From Armigeres subalbatus (Eukaryota > Arthropoda > Insecta > Diptera > Culicidae), in NCBI RefSeq assembly GCF_024139115.2, contig NW_026943431.1, forward strand, positions 62,001-126,000: a stretch of DNA of 64,000 bases, in the 5' to 3' direction. A program made the position numbers and the translations under genes. The first letter of the stretch is position 1. Each line of letters begins with the position of its first letter. This document shows, in pieces, positions 56,323-64,000 of this stretch. Below the pieces are notes generated by a model that had not been told where the DNA came from, searched no databases, and saw nothing but the letters and a program-made list of their open reading frames with translations.

Positions 56323-57905
56323 ACACAGGTCCGTGTGAACGAGATCTCCCACAGCGCTGGATTCCGATTTTGACTTGGTGAATGGTGTACGAGATAACTT
56401 GCCCTCGCAGCACACCCCACAAACAGGTCTAATTCCACACTCCTGGAGTTTCAATCCATTACCAAGCTCATTTCTAAACATTTTCTTCACTGCTTGCTCG
56501 TCACGGTGACCCAGTCGACGGTGCCATGTATGGATACAGTTTTCATTGTGATGCCTTGTAGCCAATAACGCCTTTTGATAGAACGGTTGCAACTGGTACA
56601 AGTTTCCCACCCGTTCGCCTGACAACACCGGTACGCCACTCTTGCTTATTGTGCAGCCCGAACTATCAAAGTTTACATTGCATCCTTCATCCGTAATCTT
56701 GCTCACTGACAGCAAATTGCCCGTAAGCGTCGGAACGTAAAATATTTGTTCAATGCTCACAGTCAAAGCTTTTCCGCTCCTATTAAAAGTACGGAATTTG
56801 CTAGATCCGACACCAGCAGCTACAATTTTGCTCCCGTCTGCCAATCTAATATTCATCGATGTGGGGTCGATGTGCTCCAGAAGCGAAGCATCACTGGTCA
56901 TATGTGACGTGGCCCCTGAATCAAGGAACCATACCACACTTTTCGAACCATCAGCCGCCAACCCAGCAGCAAGACACACTTCATTTTCTTCATCGCTCCT
57001 AACCGCCAGGTTCCCCTTTGATTAGCACTCATTTTCTTTCCGTCAGTCCCACTTTTATCTTTGCTTTCCGGTCCTGTTCAAGCTTCCGGCAATCCCTTCG
57101 TATGTGGCCGGCTTTGCCACAGTAGTGGCACACTTTCACTTTCGGTTTCTTCTCCTGTTCTTTGTTAGAAATCTTTAGTGCCTTTTCAACACCACCTCTG
57201 TCACAATTTTTGTCCATGCGCTTCCGCCACTCATCCATCAACTTTCCTTTAACATAGTCCAATGTAAAGTCCGCCTCCGGGCGGCTCTCCAACGCCGTGA
57301 TTAAGCTATCATAGGAGTCATTTAAACTGGACAAAATGATCGCCACTAACCAATAATCCTTCAACGGATCGCCCATGCTGGCCATGCGATTATGCAGCTG
57401 CGTAATATCTGCTAGGTGATCAGCCATGTTCCCATCCTCCGGAAGCTGCTTCCGGATGAGCCTTTTCAGAACATGAATCTTCGTAGCCAACGTCGATCGG
57501 GAGTGATGTCTCTTCAGGGACACCCACATCTCATGAGCTAATGTTGCCTTTATCACATCTGACAGGTCTGATTATCTTCGATGGACAAACCGATCAACGC
57601 GTGCGCTTTACCGTCCTGGGTAATCCAGGCTGCGTCAGGTTCGGCTGGCTTCGGTTCATCGACGACTTTCTTCAATCCGTCACGAATCAGCAGCAGATCG
57701 ATGCGAAATCTCCATATTTCGTAATTAAAGTCGTTCAGCTTTTCCAATGCGAGGTTCATGTCGGCGGCCATTTGCTTTTTCACACTCCAAAGACGAATGT
57801 AAATGCCACGCCACTCCGACGAACTCACTGATTTCCCGGAAAAACGCGATTAAACAAGCTCACGGCACGATTTTTACTTTTCCACAGCACAACGCGAACG
57901 CGAAA

Positions 57906-57919
57906 CGGGGTCCATAACC
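57906..57919 (-). other. Copia primer binding site
   Basis: GGTTATGGACCCCG on the minus strand, directly adjacent to the 5' LTR, in the position and style of the copia/1731 primer site that pairs with an internal fragment of initiator methionine tRNA. Confidence 0.7.
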
Positions 57920-58083
57920 TCTTAAAGGAAGGTTCGGACGTGAAAAATAATGAAAACAACGATTACTTTTTCAGAAACTTTAATTTAGGTTTACGATTTA
58001 ACAAAGATGTCTCGCGAATGAATTATAAGATTACACAAAAATAGGTGTTATTATAGTGCGGCAAGTGTTGCCAATTTCTATTA
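57920..58083 (-). repeat. 5' LTR of copia element
   Basis: 164 bp, matching the left LTR except for about 28 bp present only there (GAAAAAAAAAAAACACGCTC region, 50810-50837). On the minus strand it runs from TAATAGAAATTGG to CCTTTAAGA, so it does not have the usual TG/CA ends. Confidence 0.85.
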
Positions 58084-58088
58084 GATAT

Positions 58089-58870
58089 TTGGGATGGCAT
58101 TTTAAAAACAACACAACTGTGTCGGTTAACAGTCAACACACAACTGCCTGTATTTGTCTTTCTCGTTACATAACATCTCTTAAGCTGTCTCTCAATTCCG
58201 AACGGTCACTCTTACAGGTGACTCTACATTTTATCGACCTTTTCATATTGGAATATAGTTGTCGATACACTACAATCCTCTACCCTAAGAACAAAAATCC
58301 CTATGAAACAATAGGAAATCTAAAGTTTATTATAACTCGAAAACAATAACGTCAATATATCGTTATTAAAATAATCATCTCTGAATGCAAGTTGTATCTC
58401 GTTATTTTCTTGAGGGCAGAAAATTATATAATAATAGTACGTTTGGAATATATCGATCTTCTTATTCACAATTCTTTAAATATACATTTTTAAATTTTTA
58501 CCGTCTAAGAATATGAATAGGGAAATAAACACTAATACCTCCACTAAGGGATGCAATGCGTTTACATGTGCCCATAATGGCACAGCGGAAAAATTCGATT
58601 AAAAACGAAATATGTATATATTGTTTGAAATTGGTAGAATAAGATGTTTTTCGACTAATAATACCATATTACTATTATTTATACATGTTTAAGAACATTC
58701 AAACTTACTATGTATATCATTGTGAATTCAATAGATTTTAATCTGACGCACTTAGCATAACCCTAAGCAACTATGTTGATTATAACACGTTGTGATATTA
58801 CGGTTACAATGTTATACAGAACGTGCTGAATTCCAATACAGCCACTATTGGTACTAACTCCACTAAGGGT
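58089..58870. other. Intergenic, nothing recognised
   Basis: AT-rich DNA to the right of the copia element. ACTCCACTAAGGGTGCG at about 58857 and CCTCCACTAAGGGATGC at about 58539 are similar and about 320 bp apart, possibly the remains of a small element. Confidence 0.4.
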
Positions 58871-58879
58871 GCGTTTACC

Positions 58880-59556
58880 CTAAATCCTGAAGAAGACGTT
58901 TGCGATCGTCAAAGGATCCTGGCAAAACGGATCAGTCACCCTTCCTGGCAATCTGAAATGAAACCTTGATCCCCTGAAGGTTACTCAAAATCTCATTCCT
59001 AAAGTCGGAAAACTCGGCAACTGATACCACAATTGGCGGAATCCTTTGCTTTTTCGCATGGATATCGTCATTAATCAAATCGAACTGATGTCTGATTGCT
59101 CAGTTCGATAGAAGAAGAACTATTTTCAATGTTAGAGTTAGAAGGAATATCTGAAGTCGCCAGCTTCCTTCTATTTTTTCCGGTCTTGAAACCTTGTTTC
59201 TCAGAAGGAAGTGGAGAATTCAGAGAATCACCCTCTTGTCATTCCTCTTGTTTTTATTAATGCTCATTGCTGAGCGTGGAAACGTGACCTTCTAAGAGGT
59301 TTTTTTTTTCAGAACGGTGTCCTTGCAGGATTACCACCGCTTGTCGGAATTTTACTTCCGCGAACGGGTCCAATGTTAAACGGAGGCACGGGTCCAAGCA
59401 AAGATCGTAACGGGATCAGTAGGTACAAATAGCGCTGAGAAGCACAGTTCAAATTAAAATAGCTACGGGTAGTATTAAAAACTTCCTTCACCAAAGAGAG
59501 AAAAGAACCGCACAGCACGAAAGCACGTTGCGGTCTGACAGACACAGGCTCAATAG
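58880..59556 (-). pseudogene. Jockey-clade LINE 5' UTR and ORF1 remnant
   Basis: On the minus strand a GC-richer leader (59556 to about 59310) is followed by damaged ORF1 coding sequence. One frame gives IPPIVVSVAEFSDFRNEILS and NLQGIKVSFQIARKG, and after an in-frame stop LPGSFDDRKRLLQ. This is the region before the RNA-binding domain in mosquito Jockey ORF1 (IPPIVV..., KVSFQ-x-x-RKG, DRxRLL). The sequence ends there, so zinc knuckles and ORF2 are absent. Confidence 0.6.
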
Positions 59557-59558
59557 TA

Positions 59559-59920
59559 GGGTGGCTCACATTAGTATGGAAAAAAAACTTATTTCAAATT
59601 TTTTGATAAGCCGCCCTCTTACTCCATTCCATTTAATGTTCTGATGCTCTGAACAAAATTTCATCCAAATCGGTCAACGTTTGGGCGGTGCTAAACTTGT
59701 TGGAAGTTTATGTGTAAAAATATGTAGGGGAACATCGAAAAACATTGATATAAAGTTAGTATGAACAATTTACGTTGATGAACTATGATACCCATTCAGC
59801 TCTTGCAAAATTGAATACATAATGTTATGCTGAAAACCGCGAAAAGATTGGAGTTGACCCGGCAAAGTTATTAGCATTTTACTGAAGTGTAGTTCGAGCA
59901 AAATTCACCCAATTCAGTCT
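59559..59920 (+). mobile_element. Element family N, partial copy 2
   Basis: It begins GGGTGGCTCACATTAGTATG after TA (59557-59558) and matches the palindrome arm at 15510-15830, including CGGTCAACGTTTGGGCGGTG and GCTGAAAACCGCGA. Only one arm is present. Confidence 0.65.
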
Positions 59921-60122
59921 TCACCAAAACATGAACCGCGTTTAAGGTCACTCCTGACAGAATCCAAGTTTCAAAGTGCTCGCGTTTTTGGGGACACACC
60001 ACTCGATACGGAGGCGGCGAACAACTGTCACTTTTGTTGATTCAGCTTTGCTGCGTCGCAGCATGCGTGAAAACATAAAAATGACAGTTGTGCATTGCTT
60101 CCGTATCGAGTGGTGTGCCCCC

Positions 60123-62239
60123 CAGGGTGGCCAGTCCTACCGATTTCTCGGTAGTCCTAGATTTTTTTTAGATTTTTGACTCACCTACCGATTCACAGAC
60201 GAGAGATAAAAAACCACAGATTTTTCAAAATTCCTACCGAGAGCTACCGATTTTCAACCCGCCAAATAAAAGCACAGTCAACGTAGTAATCTTTCTTATA
60301 AACGATTTGAAAAATTTCAGGTAATTCTCAGACAAACTACTATCAGAATAGTTCAATCATAAATTGGTTGAATATTCAATACAGTCGACTCTCTACATCT
60401 CGATATCTCTCCCTATATCGATGGTTTCCTCAGTACCTTCAATCTACATATATTTGAGCTTTCAACATCTTAATAATCTCCCTTTCCAGATATCTCTCTA
60501 TCTCGATCTGTTCTGATCATATTTTATTCAAGTTTCACTCTCCTTATGTCAATATGTCCAAATTTTTAGACCATCTTTTGACAATAACAAACACATCAAC
60601 AACAGGACACGACTTTTGTTTTGTTGTCGTTTTTCATAGCAACGAGGTTTTTGGGATCTAGTACTCATCTTAATTGTCCTTCCAACCCTCGATCTCTCAC
60701 TATCTCCATGGTTCCTGGCAGGAATGATTTGATATTGAATCAAGATGTGGAGAGGCGACTGCATCTTAATTTGGTCTTCTCTATTATGACATTTTGCATC
60801 GAATTCGTATTTCAGACCACATAAATAGATTAAGGACAGGATCAGAGTATTCAATAATTATCATTCCTGCCACTTTTGATATTACTGCTACTTTGATAAA
60901 TATAATTTAACGATCATCCGCATTTATTACTTATATTTCAAAGTAAAACAGTTTTGTTCAATATTTGACAGCTATGTCATAGGCATTTTTTACGATTTTT
61001 TTACTAACTTTTATGAATTAAAAATTAATTGGGACTTGGGAAGTTTATTGTCTACTATTTTTTCCAATTCATTAGTTTTTCTCAAAATCTTTTTATTGAT
61101 TCAGTCAAACCTCTATGAGTCGATGTTCTATAACTCGATATCAACTCATGGAAGCAAATTATGCCATATTAAGAAATATTTTCTGGATTACTGTGATGGT
61201 CCCTTTAAATAGCTTTCCAAGAATTCTCTATTCCACATCTCGATATTTCCATGAGCCGATGGTCCCTTTAATATCGTCTCATGGAGCTTTGACTGTAACT
61301 GCTTTTAGATTGTTAAGAATATAGAGATTATGTGATGATACAACTATTTTTCTGATTATTTCTACGGTGGTTTCAATTACACCTTTTGTGAACAATATAT
61401 TTCTTAAAATATTCATTTAGAAAAGGGCTATTTCAGTCTAAATATTTTAGATCACCTTTATGGAGGTCTCCTGTCGTCGTTATGGTACAAGGCTATGAAG
61501 TTGACCATGATATGTGGCTAGCTTTGAAAAATGGCACGGTCTGAAGTCAATTAATAACTTTGGATTTATCAGCAATCATTCAGATTGTCAGGCCATATTG
61601 ATTCGGAAACGGTAACATAAACATACACTTTCACAAGAGGCTATTCTAGATTCATCTTTATACATTCTAAGTTTCGAATATTTGAAGCTGTCAATCGATA
61701 AGTTCTTTTTTGTGCGGGTTCGAACTTCAATTAAATTCGAAAATCGCAAGATTCAAATGTTCTACAAATTACAAATACATTATTGTATGAATATGTCATA
61801 ATTTCTTCAGGCCAATCAGCTTTACAAGTGTGGAATTCTTCAGAACAGCAACATAGATAATAATTATTTATATGAAACTAGATTTAAAATGTAAAAATAA
61901 CATTGCTGGGAATTCTTCAAATTTCCTTATTTTATAGCTAAAGATTCAAATTGGAAAAGAATATTTGATATCAATCTGAACCTAATCGCAACTAATTTTA
62001 ATCCAGATAGTGAAATTACTTATAAACAATAAACTATGGCTCCCAACTACTTAATTATAAGATGTTCGTTCATTTACTTACTTTGAAAAACGTTGCATAA
62101 GATTTTTCAACATGAGGCTAGTACACCATGTGAAATTATTATTTTATTTAATGATTTTAAACTTTTCCGGCCTACCGCTAACTACCGATTTTTCTACAGT
62201 CAAGCTACCGATTTATCAAAATATAATCTGTCCACCCTG
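60123..62239. mobile_element. hAT-type non-autonomous element (2.1 kb) with 8-bp TSD
   Basis: The termini CAGGGTGGCCA and TGTCCACCCTG are imperfect inverted repeats, starting CAGGG as in many hATs. A perfect 8-bp duplication GTGCCCCC (60115-60122, 62240-62247) flanks it. The other hairpin arm of the host MITE carries the unduplicated, near-identical target. The subterminal regions are rich in CTACCGATTTNTC words. No transposase domain is visible. Confidence 0.85.
61102..61295. mobile_element. Small MITE with CAGTCAAACCTCTATGAG ends
   Basis: The ends CAGTCAAACCTCTATGAG and the complement CAGTCAAAGCTCCATGAG are inverted repeats. The interior has several ACTCGATAT/ATCTCGATAT words. Nested in the 60123-62239 hAT-type element. 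A similar TCGATATCTC-rich stretch lies at 60384-60500. Confidence 0.65.
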
Positions 62240-62464
62240 GTGCCCCCGAAAACGCGAGCACTTTGAAACTTGGATTCTGTCAGGAGTGACCTTCAACAAG
62301 TGCAGTTTTCCCGTGTGCAAGTTCGCACTCAAACATGCATACTAGATCCAAACCGAGTTCATCGTAAACTGAACCAAAATCGCACCCAGTTTGAACACGA
62401 GTGTGCGCCCAAGTTTAAACACAAGGGTTTGACCATGGAAGTGACCATCAGTTTACACTAGCTA

Positions 62465-62676
62465 CCCTATAACCAGAGACCGGCGGAGTGAAAAACTGTC
62501 GAAATGGCAACGTATGAAAATGCATGAAATTGTGACAATGATACTGGCAGCACTTGAACTTTTTGCTTGCTTCTTATGGATGCAAAAAGTAAACAAGTTG
62601 AAATGGAACCGCTTATGACGGTTTAATTGGAAACAAGATGGCGTCTTCGCCGATCTCTTATTCTAGTATTTCTAGT
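62465..62676 (-). mobile_element. MITE family R, copy 2
   Basis: Reverse-complement copy of 25582-25787, differing by a handful of bases and small gaps (for example TTTTTTCGACAG versus ATTTCGACAG). The short frames are not genes. Confidence 0.7.
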
Positions 62677-62771
62677 TTACACACAGTATGCTGTTCATAT
62701 GTTCATGTTGGTCAAATGGTTTCTCTTCTTGAGTAGAGGGGCTGGCCTACACGCCTAAAATTCTAAGTTTA

Positions 62772-63005
62772 CCGATAGCCGAGAATCCAACAACCGAGAT
62801 ATTGGTAATAATTTCGTTATTTCGATGAATTTTGGTAAATTTTTTATTTTTTTTTATTTTATTTTTTTTCATTGATAATTGTTACCGAGATTTCAACTAT
62901 GCCGAATTTCGGCAAAATATTGACGAAATTTCGGTAAAGGAATTACCGGAATAAAGGAATTATTAAAATATTACCGAGATCTCGGCTGTTGGAATCTCGG
63001 GCAAA
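62772..63005. repeat. Imperfect hairpin rich in TTACCGAGATTTCGG words
   Basis: The left part CCGAGAATCCAACAACCGAG mirrors the right part CTCGGCTGTTGGAATCTCGG. Between are several TTCGGTAAA/TTACCGA words. This is probably an old foldback MITE. Confidence 0.55.
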
Positions 63006-63360
63006 AATTTTGCCGAGGTCTACACTGAACGAATAGTTCCGCCAGTTATAGAATGATTTTTGCCTCATCCAAGCCCCATAACTAAAATCAGACGATTTCT
63101 AGAAAACTACCATTCAGCTAATCATATACCAAATCGAAAAAAGTTATGTGATTGTCATCCACAAAAAATGTATAATCATTCAGATGATAATTAAAACAAA
63201 TGAATAAGTGGCTGAATTTCATCCTAAAAATTAAACAGTTACCATCCATTAGACTAATTCAAATCGATTAAAATGAGGAAGTTAGTATAGCTAATGAGTG
63301 TTTTCAATCAAAAAATCAAGAAAAACAAAACTATCAAATCTCATGTTTATGTATATAAAC
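63006..63360. other. Intergenic, nothing recognised
   Basis: AT-rich sequence between the hairpin and the polyadenylation signal of the candidate gene on the minus strand. Confidence 0.4.
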
Positions 63361-63366
63361 TTTATT
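63361..63366 (-). promoter_or_regulatory. Candidate polyadenylation signal
   Basis: AATAAA on the minus strand about 100 nt downstream of the stop codon of the candidate terminal exon at 63466-63683. Confidence 0.45.
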
Positions 63367-63465
63367 TTTGTGCCTTAGAATATCGAAGGTTTGTATTATT
63401 ATCAGGACGTTTTATAAAATAAAACATTCTGGAGCTCGGAACTCGGAACTTTGGAATAACACTAT

Positions 63466-63683
63466 TTAAAGAACAAAGTGCCTGGGGCTAAAAGACACCA
63501 CTGCTAATAGAAAAATACATACTAAAACCACCATTCCTTTTAGCTCTCCCAGTGAGCGATATTTTGAAATGGAATCCATACAACCGTGGTTTGCAATGGT
63601 CGGGCCACTTCCATTGATTGCCAGAAACTTCGCCAGCCTTTTGTAGGGCCATTTCATGGGAAGATCGTTGTTGATGGTATTAT
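63466..63683 (-). CDS. Candidate terminal exon of an unidentified gene
   Basis: On the minus strand a strong acceptor (TATTTTCTATTCCTAG, ending at 63684) precedes an open frame of 72 codons entered in phase 1, ending at TAA (63468-63466). It includes DLPMKWPYKRLAKFLAINGS and ANHGCMDSISKYRSLG, and ends in a hydrophobic segment, GMVVLVCIFLLAVVSF, that could be a membrane anchor or GPI signal. An AATAAA follows at a sensible distance. I do not recognise the family. An upstream exon may lie around 63900 (minus strand; acceptor TTTTCCATTGCAG, cysteine-containing NRCKNACSHHWVTN), but its phase does not join cleanly, and the rest of the gene is outside the window. It could still be a chance frame. 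Confidence 0.4.
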
Positions 63684-64000
63684 CTAGGAATAGAAAATAA
63701 CATTTAGTTTCCCTGGTACTTTGTTTCACTAGTCATAGCCTCATTGCAAAATAAATAAACGCACAGATCTAATCTAAATCGACAACAAGCAGGTTGGTAT
63801 TATACATTATACGCCGAACCGCAATTGTGAACCGCCGGAAAAGAAATCCAACAGAAAATTTACGTTGGTGACCCAATGATGCGAGCAAGCATTTTTGCAA
63901 CGGTTATCTGCAATGGAAAATGTTTGCCTGTAAATATTTAGTTGTAGATGATCTTCAATAATATCGGCACAATTTAAAAAGAAACAACCAATCATTTGAT

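Larger units (their letters stand above)
51000..57828 (-). pseudogene. Copia gag-pol, interrupted by insertions and frameshifts
   Basis: Gag starts MSSSEWRGIY at 57828. A frame change near 57555 and another near 57030 (with a stop) divide it. A CCHC knuckle (CHYCGKAGHIRRDC) sits near 57115. Protease shows LDSGATSHM (about 56925), then the integrase HHCC zinc finger (HTWHRRLGH...CGVCCEGK) and catalytic core (HTDL, MLDDYSRYCVVYLL, CDGGAEYSG). The LINE cuts the core between VHTDL and CGTME, and the QNGKAERKNRSLGEM block is at about 53800. Reverse transcriptase includes NQWVAAMKEELQS, WIYRIKRNASGE and CLLVYVDDILLG (about 52540); a frame change lies near 52900. The hAT MITE splits DAK from SSKSPMDTG. 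RNase H ends SSMESEYVALGEASQEAVWL (about 51240), followed by further damage to about 51000. It is non-functional. Confidence 0.9.
50694..58083 (-). mobile_element. Ty1/copia LTR retrotransposon, complete but defective, with two nested insertions
   Basis: A 5-bp duplication GATAT (50689-50693, 58084-58088) flanks two LTRs of 193 and 164 bp. Next to the right LTR, the minus strand reads GGTTATGGACCCCG (57919-57906), close to the primer binding site of Drosophila copia, which uses an internal part of initiator tRNA-Met. Inside the left LTR a GAGGAGGAG polypurine tract (50887-50898) is present. Without the R1 LINE (54217-56322), the hAT MITE (51640-52340) and their duplicated targets, the element is about 4.6 kb, typical of copia. 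Domain order on the minus strand is gag, protease, integrase, reverse transcriptase, RNase H. Confidence 0.92.
59945..62292. mobile_element. Hairpin MITE (family V) split by a hAT-type element
   Basis: The left arm, from AAGGTCACTCCTGACAGAAT at 59945 to about 60035, pairs with 60082-60122 plus 62248-62292 on the right. The arms also share CACCACTCGATACGG and GCTCGCGTTTT. The right arm is interrupted by the 2.1-kb element at 60123-62239. Without it the hairpin is about 230 bp. Confidence 0.75.

Noticed and set aside
1..64000. Endogenous RNA-virus copies (flavivirus- or rhabdovirus-like), common in Aedes
   Set aside because: No translated frame shows polymerase, helicase, nucleoprotein or glycoprotein motifs of such viruses. 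All polymerase motifs found belong to retrotransposons.

Overview
The window looks like nuclear DNA of a culicine mosquito, most likely Aedes. The reasons are AT-rich intergenic DNA, short phase-consistent introns with GT/AG sites, and a very dense load of small TA-flanked inverted-repeat elements, RTE, Jockey, R1 and I-like non-LTR retrotransposons, BEL/Pao and Ty1/copia elements and a tRNA-derived SINE. The genus is inferred from recognised repeat styles, not from a database search. There are no operons, bacterial signals or CRISPR arrays.

Only two host genes can be modelled with confidence. (1) 22358-21041 (-): a four-exon homologue of AIMP2/p38, the scaffold of the multi-aminoacyl-tRNA synthetase complex. 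Its last exon carries an apparent reading-frame break at 21152. (2) 36531-40193 (+): a four-exon gene for a 619-residue secreted, cysteine-rich, N-glycosylated, probably GPI-anchored protein of an arthropod DUF7042/7043/7044-like type. A third gene is suggested at the right edge by a terminal exon at 63683-63466 (-) with a polyadenylation signal.

Layout. 0.8-11.3 kb is a stack of nested TA-flanked MITE-like elements, a 145-bp satellite and a near-perfect hairpin. 12.7-20.6 kb holds a 238-bp tandem repeat, a Harbinger-type transposase remnant, a palindromic element, an RTE 3' fragment, a BEL/Pao gag remnant and a SINE. 21.0-22.4 kb is AIMP2. 22.8-27.4 kb holds more nested elements and a GGATTT-type simple repeat. 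28.4-36.4 kb is an 8-kb array of three copies of one TA-flanked element sharing their TA dinucleotides. Its two outer copies are inverted and each carries a 2.1-kb internally palindromic insertion, so the whole block is a giant inverted repeat that ends 172 bp before the start codon of gene (2). 41.4-44.8 kb is a nearly full-length RTE element with a 13-bp target duplication. 45.6-48.6 kb is a pair of nested elements. 50.7-58.1 kb is a complete but defective Ty1/copia element (LTRs, PBS, PPT, 5-bp TSD) split by a 2.1-kb R1-clade LINE and a 0.7-kb hAT-type MITE. 58.9-62.7 kb holds a Jockey ORF1 remnant and a hairpin MITE split by a hAT-type element with a perfect 8-bp TSD.

The transposable elements explain most of the sequence. 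Several insertions can be read with their empty site, because an uninterrupted copy of the target lies in the same window. Long open frames elsewhere are mostly chance frames in these repeats.
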